Assembly: GCF_019703835.1 (NCBI RefSeq)
Contig: NZ_AP023054.1
Span: 248,001 to 312,000, forward strand
Source of the DNA: Thaumasiovibrio subtropicus
Lineage (GTDB): Bacteria; Pseudomonadota; Gammaproteobacteria; Enterobacterales; Vibrionaceae
Direction of reading: 5' to 3'
DNA length: 64,000 nt
Shown: positions 37,451-46,906 of the stretch, piece by piece
Layout: the number at the start of each line of letters is the position of its first letter
Position numbering within the stretch: position 1 is the first letter of the stretch
The notes under the pieces: model-generated
Told to the model about the DNA's origin: nothing
The model's input: only the letters and a program-made list of their open reading frames with translations
Databases searched by the model: none
Translations under genes and position numbers: made by a program

Positions 37451-38143
37451 TTAGCTCACCTCTTGATACGCTTCATTGAGCGTTAGCAGATCGATACTGC
37501 GATCAAACAGCGCTTCGAGAGTGTGGTCATGGCTAACAAACAGCAAGCTGGTGCCTGCGTTGTCGCACTCTTTCATGAGTAACTCGATGAAGGCGGTACG
37601 GTTGTCGTGATCCAAGGCCGAAGTCGGTTCATCGGCGATTAAAAGGGGAGGTTGCCCAATAAGTGCCCTCGCAGCAGCAACGCGTTGTTGTTGACCAATG
37701 CTAAGTTGTGTCACGGGTTTATCCAAGGTGTCTTCTGGTAGATGTAGCGCAAGTAACAAACGCTTGGCTTCAGCCTCCAAAGAGCCTGATATGTTTTGTT
37801 TACGCTGGGATGAAAAACGACAGGGCAAAAGCACATTGTCGATGACCGAAAGGTAGGGCAGTAAGTTAAACATTTGAAATATATAGCCAAGGTTATCCGC
37901 TCGGAAACGGTCTTTTTGAGCGGGTTTAAGGCTACTCATTGGGGTGTCTAACAGCATGATCTCGCCGCTGTTGGCATCCGTAATGCCAGACAAGAGCGAA
38001 AGTAAGCTCGATTTCCCGCTACCACTGGGGCCTTTTAAGAAGACTTTTTCACCTTGGGTAAGCGAAAACTGAGGGATTCGGAGGAGATCTTTTTGTTGGC
38101 CAGGCCAACGAAAGGTCAGATTTTCAATGTTGATTACATTCAT
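37451..38143 (-). CDS. ABC transporter ATP-binding protein, zinc operon
   Basis: This 230-residue ATPase has Walker A (GPSGSGKSS), the signature LSIGQQQRVAAARAL, Walker B (LLIADEPTSALD) and the His switch (FVSHDHT). It belongs to the LolD/MacB-like subgroup that pairs with FtsX-type permeases. It is encoded directly between the DUF2796 gene and the permease, so the two proteins should form one complex powered by ATP in the cytoplasm. Confidence 0.92.
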   Translation of the reverse strand: MNVINIENLTFRWPGQQKDLLRIPQFSLTQGEKVFLKGPSGSGKSSLLSLLSGITDANSGEIMLLDTPMSSLKPAQKDRFRADNLGYIFQMFNLLPYLSVIDNVLLPCRFSSQRKQNISGSLEAEAKRLLLALHLPEDTLDKPVTQLSIGQQQRVAAARALIGQPPLLIADEPTSALDHDNRTAFIELLMKECDNAGTSLLFVSHDHTLEALFDRSIDLLTLNEAYQEVS

Positions 38144-38179
38144 AAGGATAAGGTAGCGGGGGTTGCCCCCCGCCCATCA

Positions 38180-38899
38180 TTAAAATTGGATTCTGTGCTT
38201 ATTGGCGTCCAGCGTATCCGCAAATTGTCCTTTATCTGTGATTGCTTGAACGGTCATTTTTTCAGTGGCTGAGAAGCGCTCAAACCAGTGTACATCAACA
38301 TATTGAAGTGCATTGATATCGGCACATTCAAAAACGTATTGTGCACTGAACTCACCGTGGCCATGATTGTGGTCATGGTCATGGTGGTCATGACCTTTGT
38401 GATCATCATGGTCGTGGTGATCATGGTCATGGTGGTCGTGACCTTTGTGATCATCATGGTCGTGGTGATCATGGTCATGGTGGTCATGACCTTTGTGATC
38501 ATCATGGTCATGGTGGTCGTGACCTTTGTGATCATCGTGGTCGTGGTGATCATGGTCATGATGGTCGTGACCGTCATGCTTGTCTGCTTCGAGCGTGTTC
38601 GAGACAGCGGCTTCAATAAGATTACATGGCGTGCTGAAAGCGAACAGTTTAGCAGCGTCATTCAATGTCGCTGTTGCCGATTCTACTTGCGCTTTTTGAT
38701 CTGCATTTTGTGGCGCATGCTCAAAGCCCACCACATCCGCACCTGGCGCTGTCACTTCAATCAATAGTTGTTGACCATCTTGCGCCATGTTTAGTTCCAC
38801 AACACCGTGAACATGTGCACCGTGCTCGCGGTAAGACTCTGCTTGTGTCATCAAAGGTAGTGCAGCCATCAGGGCAAAAGTAAGAGCTGTTTTTTTCAT
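38180..38899 (-). CDS. zrgA: Zinc uptake protein ZrgA (DUF2796), His-rich
   Basis: This 239-residue periplasmic protein has a signal peptide (1-20, ending TQA). The conserved N-terminal part (EHGAHVHGVVELNMAQDG) leads to a long His/Asp stretch at residues 108-182. That stretch is built from units such as HDHHDHDHHDHDDHKG (16 residues, three copies) plus a shorter 11-residue unit. The C-terminal domain (AQYVFECADINALQYVDVHWFERF) is typical of DUF2796. In V. cholerae the homologue ZrgA belongs to a Zur-repressed zinc importer. The His-rich loop would bind or concentrate Zn2+. It is the second gene of an operon behind a Zur box. Confidence 0.88.
   Translation of the reverse strand: MKKTALTFALMAALPLMTQAESYREHGAHVHGVVELNMAQDGQQLLIEVTAPGADVVGFEHAPQNADQKAQVESATATLNDAAKLFAFSTPCNLIEAAVSNTLEADKHDGHDHHDHDHHDHDDHKGHDHHDHDDHKGHDHHDHDHHDHDDHKGHDHHDHDHHDHDDHKGHDHHDHDHNHGHGEFSAQYVFECADINALQYVDVHWFERFSATEKMTVQAITDKGQFADTLDANKHRIQF
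38354..38578 (-). repeat. In-frame tandem repeat encoding the ZrgA His-rich loop
   Basis: Repeated blocks of about 48 bases, with one 33-base block, encode the HDHHDHD...DDHKG units. Each carries the separator seen on the plus strand as ACCTTTGTGATCATC. The repeat length keeps the frame, so copy number could vary without breaking the protein. Confidence 0.9.
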
Positions 38900-38947
38900 G
38901 ATAAATCCTGCTTAAATTTAGGGTAGTACGTTAGTTCTTGGAGATGA

Positions 38948-39232
38948 TCAATACGTGTAACTCGGTGGCGCTCGAGCAAAATGGCTATTGATCGGCTCGG
39001 GAAGAAAACAGGGAGTAGCAATAAAATCAGTGTGTAAATGTAACGCAAAAGCCGCCTCAACAACTTGAAGGGTCGCAGAAGGGGTCAAGACCGGCGGCAA
39101 GGTTTGCTGGCACTCAGCCTGAGTATGGTGTTCGATGTGCTCTAAGGCGTGCAGCGCCGAAGCGTGCGTTTCAAAAAGAAACAGCGCTAAGCATAGACAA
39201 ACTGCATGAGGAATCCGTGAGAAGTGCGCCAT
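38948..39232 (-). CDS. Small secreted or membrane protein, first gene of the zinc operon
   Basis: The ATG at 39232 gives 94 residues (MAHFSRIPHAVCLCLALFLFETHASA); a TTG at 39244 would add four. The N-terminus is a signal-like hydrophobic segment. The mature part is rich in His and Cys (ALHALEHIEHHTQAECQQ, LHLHTDF) and ends HFARAPPSYTY, as in small vibrio proteins of the DUF2607/DUF2946 kind (from memory, unsure). It starts 24 bases downstream of the Zur box and 49 bases ahead of zrgA. A role in zinc binding is inferred. Confidence 0.65.
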   Translation of the reverse strand: MAHFSRIPHAVCLCLALFLFETHASALHALEHIEHHTQAECQQTLPPVLTPSATLQVVEAAFALHLHTDFIATPCFLPEPINSHFARAPPSYTY

Positions 39233-39255
39233 ACCGAACCACAATAAAAAAGTGA

Positions 39256-39270
39256 TGTAATACTATAACA
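39256..39270 (-). promoter_or_regulatory. Zur box of the zinc operon
   Basis: On the minus strand this reads TGTTATAGTATTACA, an almost perfect dyad and a close match to the Zur core GTTATANTATAAC. It overlaps the likely -10 region (TATAGT) upstream of the first operon gene, as expected for a repressor site that opens when zinc is scarce. Confidence 0.8.
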
Positions 39271-39304
39271 ATCCACTGTGGTTCGGAAAGGTGACAACGA
39301 CGAT

Positions 39305-39862
39305 TTACTTCAGGTTATTACGTACCAATGTCAAAACATGCTCAATTTGCGCCTCGGTCAGTTTGCCTTCGTGAGCAAAAAGCACCTGACTCTCTGTATC
39401 AAGCACTATGATGGCAGAGCTTTTTTCCACGAGATCCCAGCTTTGCTTCACGCTGCCGTTGGCATCTAAGACCATAGAAGACCAGTGAAACTCTTGTTTA
39501 CTGTCTTCTGCTGATGATTTGACAAAGCCGCCCGTTCCCCACATTGCATCATCTTGATTGATGATAGTGGTTGTTTGGTATTTATCCTCAGGGAAATCTG
39601 CAGCGGTGATGGCTGCCATGAGGTCAGCATTCATCTCTTTCGCTGCGCTACGCCCTGCGATGGCTTGGATGACGCGTACTTTGCCCGCAAGCATGTCTGA
39701 GTTCCATTTTGCGTACTCAATCTTGCCATCGAGGAGTAGGAGCTCGCCGTGCTTGTCGACGTTTGCGGTAGGCAAAGATTCGCCAACAGTCAGGTTATGT
39801 GCAAGGAGTGGGGAAGAAAGCAGTGCAGAAACGGTCAATATGAGGGCATTCTTGTTCAACAT
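39305..39862 (-). CDS. ytfJ: YtfJ-family periplasmic protein
   Basis: The ATG at 39862 gives 185 residues with a signal peptide (about 1-22, ending LLAHN). This is close to the length of E. coli YtfJ (184). An upstream in-frame Met at 39946 is rejected because it precedes the signal. The mature protein has a thioredoxin-like look (KVRVIQAIAGRSAAKEMNADLMAAI, SSAIIVLDTESQVLFAHEGKL) without a CxxC pair. The adjacent ytfK matches the E. coli ytfJ-ytfK order. Function not established. Confidence 0.85.
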   Translation of the reverse strand: MLNKNALILTVSALLSSPLLAHNLTVGESLPTANVDKHGELLLLDGKIEYAKWNSDMLAGKVRVIQAIAGRSAAKEMNADLMAAITAADFPEDKYQTTTIINQDDAMWGTGGFVKSSAEDSKQEFHWSSMVLDANGSVKQSWDLVEKSSAIIVLDTESQVLFAHEGKLTEAQIEHVLTLVRNNLK

Positions 39863-40171
39863 AGGGTCTGTTCCAGTTGTTATTGATCCGCTTATTATCT
39901 TAGTTAAGCCTTGGCAACGTGGTAGAACCAGTGTGGAAATTAGCAATAATTCCCATAAAGTTACTTTTTAATAAAACATATTATAATTTTTTAACGTATG
40001 TACGTTACGTTGCCAGATAAAATATCGAAGCGTTGCAACCTGCACTTTCTTTTTCTAACAGTATGAAAATGTGGCAAGCGATCTGCATAAGAAATGTACT
40101 GAGTGTTTTCTGGTTAAAAGGTGCCGCTTTTTTGTCATGGGCACAGAGGTTCGCAGAGAAGGGAGACCGAC
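39863..40171. other. Divergent ytfJ-ytfK spacer
   Basis: The spacer is A/T-rich. A TATAAT at 39982-39987 on the plus strand could be the -10 of ytfK, but no good -35 stands at the right distance. I see no other element. Confidence 0.4.
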
Positions 40172-40384
40172 ATGCTTAAGGTGTTTCATCAATATCGACC
40201 ACAGCAAATCGCACGTTTTGTAAAGAGCTTTCATCGCGGCCGGTTTTACGTTCACGGTATTGGTGGTTTCGAATTTGATCTCGGAAAGGTGATGATGCCA
40301 CGCCACCAACAGCGTCCTCATCTTGTGGCTATGGCGGAAATTAATCGGGCAATCAAAGTGTTGAATGAAGAATATGCCGCCTGA
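40172..40384 (+). CDS. ytfK: YtfK (DUF1107)
   Basis: The ATG at 40172, preceded by gggaga, gives 70 residues (MLKVFHQYRPQQIARFVKSF). It aligns along its length with E. coli YtfK (68 residues), sharing the GRxY, GxFEFDxGK and MxExNR patterns. In E. coli YtfK stimulates SpoT-dependent (p)ppGpp accumulation under nutrient stress. The homology is recognised from memory; the function here is inferred. Confidence 0.85.
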   Translation: MLKVFHQYRPQQIARFVKSFHRGRFYVHGIGGFEFDLGKVMMPRHQQRPHLVAMAEINRAIKVLNEEYAA

Positions 40385-40416
40385 TCAAGGCAGCATATTC
40401 ACCACTTATAGCATGA

Positions 40417-41055
40417 CTACGCTGATGGTGGCATGCAAATGCCTGTGCCACCTAAGCCACAATACCCATTCGGGTTTTTCTCCAAATACTGCTGGTGGTA
40501 CTCTTCCGCAAAATAGAACTCCCCTAAAGGTCTGACTTCCGTTGTAATATGGGAGTAAGGGCCTTTTGCATGTTGCAATGCATGCTGATACTCCAACATG
40601 CTCGATTGCGCGTCAGTAAATTGCTGTTCTGATTGCGTATAAATGGCACTTCTGTACTGTGTGCCGGTGTCATTGCCTTGACGCATGCCTTGTGTCGGGT
40701 CGTGGTTTTCCCAAAACAGTGTTAACAGTTGCGTGAGGCTAATGATGTTGGGGTCAAAATGGATGACAACCACTTCAGTATGGCCTGTTTGTCCAGTGCA
40801 AACCTCGTCATAACTTGGGTTTGGTGTATAGCCACCAGCATAGCCAACCGCGGTGTTAAGTACACCTTGTTGCTTCCAGAATAGGCGTTCAGCCCCCCAA
40901 AAACAGCCCATTCCAACCACAATCGCGTTACTCTCACCAGCGGGTTTTTGTAGTGGGATACCAAAGACGGCATGGGGAAGTTGCGGCTCGATGGACGTGT
41001 CGCGGCCAGCAAGTGCCTCTTGAGGGGTAACGATATGGGTTTTATCTACTGACAT
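40417..41055 (-). CDS. msrA: Peptide methionine sulfoxide reductase MsrA
   Basis: This 212-residue enzyme repairs methionine-S-sulfoxide. The catalytic Cys51 is in GMGCFWGAERLFW, and the resolving cysteines Cys199 and Cys207 are near the C-terminus (GYCGLGGTGICMPP). Length equals E. coli MsrA. It is divergent from tamA, as in E. coli. Confidence 0.96.
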   Translation of the reverse strand: MSVDKTHIVTPQEALAGRDTSIEPQLPHAVFGIPLQKPAGESNAIVVGMGCFWGAERLFWKQQGVLNTAVGYAGGYTPNPSYDEVCTGQTGHTEVVVIHFDPNIISLTQLLTLFWENHDPTQGMRQGNDTGTQYRSAIYTQSEQQFTDAQSSMLEYQHALQHAKGPYSHITTEVRPLGEFYFAEEYHQQYLEKNPNGYCGLGGTGICMPPSA

Positions 41056-41392
41056 GGTATTCCTTGTTCGTGCACGTTTTCATCATGAAAATTTGGCATA
41101 TTAATCATGAGACACAATTTTGTAACTGTGCAGTGTCTCGCGATGTACATTATCAACACAATATTAGACAATAATCGCACTTGATTGGAACCTGAACGGC
41201 CATGCAACGTCATATCAATACGTGCTAATTGGCAGCTTCGTTTTACAACGCTGGAGCGGTTCTATGTATGTGACCTGTGAATGTGAGTGTTCTTTCAGGT
41301 TTACTTACCTCATCAATGGCTGTCTGCGCTCGTCAGAATGGCTCGTCAAATAAAATTCGAATATCAGCCATGTTCATTTAGCAAGGTTACTT
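41056..41392. other. Divergent msrA-tamA spacer
   Basis: This 337-base spacer should hold the promoters of both genes. I see no consensus promoter pair, no obvious operator and no credible small gene. Confidence 0.4.
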
Positions 41393-43105
41393 ATGGGTTG
41401 GATACGCACAACAGGTTTAGCAATGCTCATTGCTTCCGCCCCTGCGCTCGCGGAAGTGGAGTTTGAAGTCAAAGGATTAAAAGGCGCATTGCGAAAAAAC
41501 GTTGAGCTTTTCCTTTCTGCGATTGATCAGGACAGTATTGAAGACACTGATCGCTTTCGTTCACATTTGCAATCTGAAATCAGCACCGCAATGCGTGCAC
41601 TTGGATATTACTCACCTTCTTATCGTGTTGAGTGGCAAGCTGATGGAGATGATACTCGCGTTACCTTACACATGAATGCAGGGCCTAAAACCGTGATTGC
41701 CGAGCGCGATATACAGCTGATTGGCGGTGGTGCCAATGATCCTGATTTGTTAGCGGTGATAGAAAATAGCCGACTAGACGTGGGGCGCACACTAAACCAT
41801 GGCTACTACGAGGCGTTTAAGTCTTCATTGAGTAACACGGCGCTAAAAAAAGGGTATTTCGACGCGCGCTTCGAGCAAAGTGCAATGAAGGTGGCGCCGG
41901 GGCGGCAGCAAGCCTTTCTTGTGTTGCACTTTGATACAGGGCAGCGCTATCACTTTGGCCCAACGACCATCAATGGCAGCCAAATAAAGGAAGAGCGAGT
42001 CCGTTCTCTTATGCCATTTGAAGAGGGTGACCCTTATCTAGCCAGTCAACTGGGTGAATTCAACCAAGCATTGTCGAATAGCCAATGGTTTTCGTCGATT
42101 TTTGTCGAGCCGCGTTTAGAGGCGGCAGAGGACTATAAAGTACCTGTACATGTTGAGCTCACGCCACAGAATCGCAACCAAGTCGAAGTCGGCTTAGGGT
42201 ATTCGACCGATGTCGGCGCGCGTTTGAAGTTGAATTGGAAGAAACCGTGGGTGCACTCACGTGGCCACAGTTGGAACACCAACATGGAGATCTCAGCGGT
42301 TCAGCCCAAAATCGAGACTGTTTACCGGATTCCTCTCGAAGATGTGCTGAAAGATTATTACCAAATTGTTGGTGGGCTGCGGTATATCGATAGCCATGAT
42401 ACCGTCAGTACGGAACTGGGATTTGGGGTAGAACGCCACTGGTTAAAAGAGTCTGGCTGGCAGCGTACATTGTCACTGCGCTATCTGTACGAGGATTATA
42501 AACAGGGTGCTGAAGAAGAGGGTTTGATGGAGTTGTTTATTCCGGGGCTGACTTACAGTCGCACCCGTGCGCGAGGGGGTGCCATGCCTTCTTGGGGAGA
42601 TAAACAGTTCATTAGCATGGAATATGCCGATCCGTTACTGGGTTCGGATACGGAAATTTTCCGACTTCGTGGCCGAACAGGCTGGGTAAGATCGGCTGGC
42701 GATCGCCATCGCGGTTTGTTTAAAGTCGATGGTGGTGCGGTGCTGGCTGATGGGATTCGTCATGTCCCCCCTTCAATGCGATTTTTTGCTGGTGGTGACA
42801 ATAGTTTGCGTGGCTACGGCTATGAGAGTATTGCGCCACGCGATAGCGGTGGGCAACTACGTGGTGGTCGGTTCTTAATGACGGCGACGGCTGAGTATCA
42901 GTTTCGAGTCTATGGCAATTGGTGGTTGGCCGCGTTTTATGACTACGGTGATGCCTGGAATGACAAGCCGGATTGGAATCGCGGGGTGGGCGGTGGTCTC
43001 CGTTGGGCATCGCCCGTTGGACCTATCCGTCTCGATGTGGGGGTAGGATTGGATAATGATAGTGACGATTACCGTATTCACTTTACTTTAGGGCCGGAGT
43101 TTTAA
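41393..43105 (+). CDS. tamA: Autotransporter assembly factor TamA (Omp85 family)
   Basis: This 570-residue outer-membrane protein has a signal peptide (about 1-20, ending ALA), three N-terminal POTRA domains (about 22-265) and a C-terminal 16-strand Omp85 barrel. The barrel motifs include GGDNSLRGYGYESIAPRD and the end GVGLDNDSDDYRIHFTLGPEF. With TamB it forms the TAM complex implicated in outer-membrane protein assembly and phospholipid transport. Its stop overlaps the tamB start by one base. Confidence 0.95.
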   Translation: MGWIRTTGLAMLIASAPALAEVEFEVKGLKGALRKNVELFLSAIDQDSIEDTDRFRSHLQSEISTAMRALGYYSPSYRVEWQADGDDTRVTLHMNAGPKTVIAERDIQLIGGGANDPDLLAVIENSRLDVGRTLNHGYYEAFKSSLSNTALKKGYFDARFEQSAMKVAPGRQQAFLVLHFDTGQRYHFGPTTINGSQIKEERVRSLMPFEEGDPYLASQLGEFNQALSNSQWFSSIFVEPRLEAAEDYKVPVHVELTPQNRNQVEVGLGYSTDVGARLKLNWKKPWVHSRGHSWNTNMEISAVQPKIETVYRIPLEDVLKDYYQIVGGLRYIDSHDTVSTELGFGVERHWLKESGWQRTLSLRYLYEDYKQGAEEEGLMELFIPGLTYSRTRARGGAMPSWGDKQFISMEYADPLLGSDTEIFRLRGRTGWVRSAGDRHRGLFKVDGGAVLADGIRHVPPSMRFFAGGDNSLRGYGYESIAPRDSGGQLRGGRFLMTATAEYQFRVYGNWWLAAFYDYGDAWNDKPDWNRGVGGGLRWASPVGPIRLDVGVGLDNDSDDYRIHFTLGPEF

Positions 43106-46100
43106 TGTTGTTGCGCAGTGCTAGACGTGTTTTTGTCGCCCTGTTCTCGTTGGTGATGTTGCTATTGGTACTCATTGGACTGCTGCTGTTCACGCCAGCA
43201 GGGGTTAAGTTAGCTGTCTGGCTGGCACCTCAGTTTGTTGAAGAGTTAAGCATCGGCAAAGGTGAAGGATCGTTGCTAGGCAAGATGACGCTCTATGATG
43301 TGGCCTATTCTGACGCCCATATGCCTTTGAGTATTGACCGTTTATGGTGGGATATTGAAGCCAACTGTTTGCTCCAACCGGCTGTCTGTATTCGTGAAGT
43401 CGGCATCGATGGCATCGACTTTCAGCTCGCGGCTTTGCCAGAAAGCCCGTCGGAGGAGCCGCCGTCAGAGTCAGAGCCACTGACGTCGTTAACGGCGCCT
43501 TTACCTATACAGGTTGAACGTATTGTTCTCGATAATATTGAACTCGATGTACTGGGTAACCGCGTTGCGTGGGCCCACCTAAGTACAGGGGTTACTTGGC
43601 AAGAGGCGCTCTTGACGCTCTCTTCTACAGAGTGGGAGACATTACGTGTTGCGCTTGCGGATACTGCTAGCAAGGGTGCGACAGTGGCCGATGAGGAAAG
43701 CGAAGTGAGCCGTCACTCACCGCAAGAAGCCATGGTACTTCCGGAGGTTATCTTGCCTCTCGCGATAGAGGTCCCTTCATTTACACTGACGGATGCCCAG
43801 CTTGATGGCGTCGGTTATCCCGTCCGTATTGAAGAGTTTGCCTTATCTGCTGCCGCGCGGGAGAGTGAGATCAGTGTTCACTCACTGTCGCTAAAGATGC
43901 CGGAAGCTTCGCTGTCTGTGCAATCGGAGATTGGCCTACATGATAACTACCCGCTAAGTCTTGAGGCCGACTTAGACATTTATTATGCCGACCTGAAAGG
44001 CCATCGCCTATCGTTAAGTGCCTCCGAATCGGTTGAACATCTAACTCTATCGGCAATGTTGCAAGGCACACAGAAACTCACTTTGAACGCTAAGATGCAG
44101 CCATTATCGCCTCAGTTGCCTTTTGATGCGGAAATAGTCAGTGAGCACTTACAGTGGCCGTTGACTGGTGAGGCAGAAGTTGCCGTGCGAAATACGGCTA
44201 TCACGGCAATGGGAGAGCTCAGCGACTATCAGTTAGACTTGCGCACCGGATTAACGGGGGTTGGCATTCCGCCTGCGGATATTACGCTGGCCGCCAAAGG
44301 CAGTTTAGAGGCCATAACACTGGCGTCTTTAAACGTAAAAACGCTCGAAGGAGAGGTTAACGCGACCGCAGAAGCGATCTGGTCGCCGCAAGTGAAATGG
44401 GATGCCGCGTTAGATTTTCAAAACATCAACCCAGCGGGTGTGGTTGATACCTTACCCGGCAAATTGCGCGGTGAACTGGTGACGAAAGGGAAACTGCTTG
44501 CCAGTGGTGGATATGATATTCAGTTACCAAAGTTAAGCGTTGATGGCGATCTGATGGCGATGCCATTGGCATTGAAAGGGGGTGTGTCACTGCTAGACAG
44601 TAAAGGCAATGGCGATCTCGTGGTTAAAACAACGGGATTGCGTCTTAAGCATGGCCCAAATGGTTTACATGCTCAGGGACAACTCGACAAAGCATGGGAT
44701 ATGGCGCTAGAGGTCGATATGCCGGACCTGTCTCAGTCTTTACCGGATGCTGAAGGTGTCATTCAGGGCACTGCAAGACTCAAAGGTGCGATGCTTACCC
44801 CAGAGCTGTCGGTGGATCTTCGTGCTGATGAGCTCGTTTGGCAATCGATGGCCAACATTGATGCGCTCACTCTGCAAGGACAGGTGTTTACTGAGGCGCC
44901 AATCAGAGTCGACTTGGATCTTCGTGCGGAGTCAGTGCAGTACGAAGAGAGTGTGGATCTCGATGTAGTCAGAGCCAAGATCTCAGGTTCAGAAGCTGAT
45001 CACCAACTGCGTTTAGCGATGCGCGGTCTGCCGACGGGATTAGTGTTAGCGGTGGACGGGCATTTTCAACGAGGGCAAGGCTGGCAAGGTACCTTAAGTC
45101 AATCGCGGATTGAAACACCGGTGGGCGTGTGGGCGCTTGATCAGCCCGCAGAGATTGATGTTGACTTGCGTCAGAGTCGGATTCGTATCGGGGAACATTG
45201 CTGGGAGCAAGCGCCATCGAAGGTGTGTTTGACCCAAATGGCGGATGTAGGGGAATCCGGTGAGTTGGCACTGAGTATCACGCAGTTTGACTTCGATAAA
45301 ATTGCGCGCTTTATGCCGTCAGGTATGTTGCTCAGTGGTGATGCCTACGTGGAAGTGAATGCCGCGTGGCAAGATATTAATGCGCCAGTGGTTGACGCTA
45401 AGCTGCGGCTCACGCCGGGGCAGTTTACGCTCACCCAAACAGGCTTTTCTCAGGGATGGGAGCACATCGTTGTCAATGCCAATCTGTTAAGCGATAACTT
45501 GCAAGCGGACTGGGTGGTCAATTTAAGTGACAATGGTGCGTTAGTGGGTGACGCCAGTATTGAAGGGTTGACGCAACGCCCCATTGAGGCACAAGAGATT
45601 GCTGGTCAACTCGCTATCAACGACATCGATTTGAGTTTTTTGACCCCCCTTGTTGCCGATTACAGTAGTGTTGCCGGGGTATTGAATAGCCAACTGACCT
45701 TTAAAGGCCCGGTGCTCAATCCTGCGGTGAATGGCGAACTGAAGTTAGATAAGATCGCCGCAAAAGGAAAGCAAGTCCCGGTAGAAGTGGAACAGGCGCG
45801 CTTTGCCACCACTTTCGCGGGGCATAGTGCCACGCTGTCTGGATGGTTAAAGACTCCTGACGGCGAGCTCAACTTAGCCGGTGATGCACAATGGGCGGAT
45901 TTGGCGGCATGGAGTACCAACCTGAATGTTCAAGGTGAGCGGCTGGATGTTGTTGTGCCTTCGCTTGTCTCGTTAGAGGTCTCGCCCAATCTCACCATTA
46001 GCGCTTCGCCTAAAGAGGCGGTTATTAACGGCCAAGTGGATATTCCGTGGGCGCGAATTCGTGTGGATAGCGTGCCGCCTAGTGCGGTGGGTGTCTCCAG

Positions 46101-46869
46101 TGATGAAGTGATATTGACGGACGAGCTAGAACCTGTCTCTCAAGAGGTATCAACGCCGATTGATATTAAAACCAATGTTTTTGTCAATATAGGCGATGAC
46201 GTCACGCTGGAAGCATTTGGTTTGAAAGGTAATTTGAGTGGTCAGCTCAATGTGCAGCAGAACAATAAGGGGCCGCAAGTCGCTGGGGAAGTGCGGATCA
46301 CAGATGGTACCTATCGCTCATTTGGACAAGAGTTACTGATAGATGAAGGTAAGATCCTCTTCAGTGGCCGGCCTGATCTCCCTTATCTGCAAGTTGAAGC
46401 GATTCGTAATCCTGATAGCACGCAAGATGATGTCATTGCTGGCGTTCGCGTTACTGGCTCTGCCGAGGCTCCGCAGCTAGACGTTTTCTCTGAGCCTGCG
46501 ATGCCTCAGCAAAATGCGCTTTCTTATTTGCTTCGAGGCCGTGATATCGATAGTGAAGCGGGTGGCAACATGATGACATCCGCCATGATAGGTTTGGTGC
46601 TTGCCCAAAGTGGTCAACTGGTGGGCGACATCGGTGAAGCATTTGGTGTCCAAGAGTTGACGTTGGATACGGCAGGGACGGGGGACGACTCTCAGGTGAC
46701 AGTGAGTGGTTATATTGCGCCCGGCTTACAAGTGAAATATGGCGTTGGTATCTTTAATTCTTTGGCGGAGTTCACGATTCGCTATCGATTGATGCGCGAC
46801 CTCTACGTGGAAGCGGTATCCGGCCTAGATAGTGCGGTGGATGTCCTATACCAGTTTGAATTTAACTGA
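43105..46869 (+). CDS. tamB: Translocation and assembly module protein TamB
   Basis: This 1254-residue AsmA-like protein has one N-terminal membrane anchor (about 8-30). A very long beta-rich periplasmic part follows, and a C-terminal DUF490/TamB domain (about 900-1254) contains GEVRITDGTYRSFGQELLIDEGKILFSGRPDLP. It spans the periplasm as a hydrophobic groove and docks to TamA. The one-base overlap with tamA indicates coupled translation. Length is close to E. coli TamB (1259). Confidence 0.95.
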   Translation: MLLRSARRVFVALFSLVMLLLVLIGLLLFTPAGVKLAVWLAPQFVEELSIGKGEGSLLGKMTLYDVAYSDAHMPLSIDRLWWDIEANCLLQPAVCIREVGIDGIDFQLAALPESPSEEPPSESEPLTSLTAPLPIQVERIVLDNIELDVLGNRVAWAHLSTGVTWQEALLTLSSTEWETLRVALADTASKGATVADEESEVSRHSPQEAMVLPEVILPLAIEVPSFTLTDAQLDGVGYPVRIEEFALSAAARESEISVHSLSLKMPEASLSVQSEIGLHDNYPLSLEADLDIYYADLKGHRLSLSASESVEHLTLSAMLQGTQKLTLNAKMQPLSPQLPFDAEIVSEHLQWPLTGEAEVAVRNTAITAMGELSDYQLDLRTGLTGVGIPPADITLAAKGSLEAITLASLNVKTLEGEVNATAEAIWSPQVKWDAALDFQNINPAGVVDTLPGKLRGELVTKGKLLASGGYDIQLPKLSVDGDLMAMPLALKGGVSLLDSKGNGDLVVKTTGLRLKHGPNGLHAQGQLDKAWDMALEVDMPDLSQSLPDAEGVIQGTARLKGAMLTPELSVDLRADELVWQSMANIDALTLQGQVFTEAPIRVDLDLRAESVQYEESVDLDVVRAKISGSEADHQLRLAMRGLPTGLVLAVDGHFQRGQGWQGTLSQSRIETPVGVWALDQPAEIDVDLRQSRIRIGEHCWEQAPSKVCLTQMADVGESGELALSITQFDFDKIARFMPSGMLLSGDAYVEVNAAWQDINAPVVDAKLRLTPGQFTLTQTGFSQGWEHIVVNANLLSDNLQADWVVNLSDNGALVGDASIEGLTQRPIEAQEIAGQLAINDIDLSFLTPLVADYSSVAGVLNSQLTFKGPVLNPAVNGELKLDKIAAKGKQVPVEVEQARFATTFAGHSATLSGWLKTPDGELNLAGDAQWADLAAWSTNLNVQGERLDVVVPSLVSLEVSPNLTISASPKEAVINGQVDIPWARIRVDSVPPSAVGVSSDEVILTDELEPVSQEVSTPIDIKTNVFVNIGDDVTLEAFGLKGNLSGQLNVQQNNKGPQVAGEVRITDGTYRSFGQELLIDEGKILFSGRPDLPYLQVEAIRNPDSTQDDVIAGVRVTGSAEAPQLDVFSEPAMPQQNALSYLLRGRDIDSEAGGNMMTSAMIGLVLAQSGQLVGDIGEAFGVQELTLDTAGTGDDSQVTVSGYIAPGLQVKYGVGIFNSLAEFTIRYRLMRDLYVEAVSGLDSAVDVLYQFEFN

Positions 46870-46906
46870 TAGATTTCATTAAATTGCGGTAGCACGGAGA
46901 GCGAGA

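Noticed and set aside
38254..38767. Overlapping frames of Met/Thr or Val/Met repeats across zrgA
   Set aside because: They are alternative readings of the His/Asp codon repeat; the signal peptide and DUF2796 domain support only the zrgA frame.
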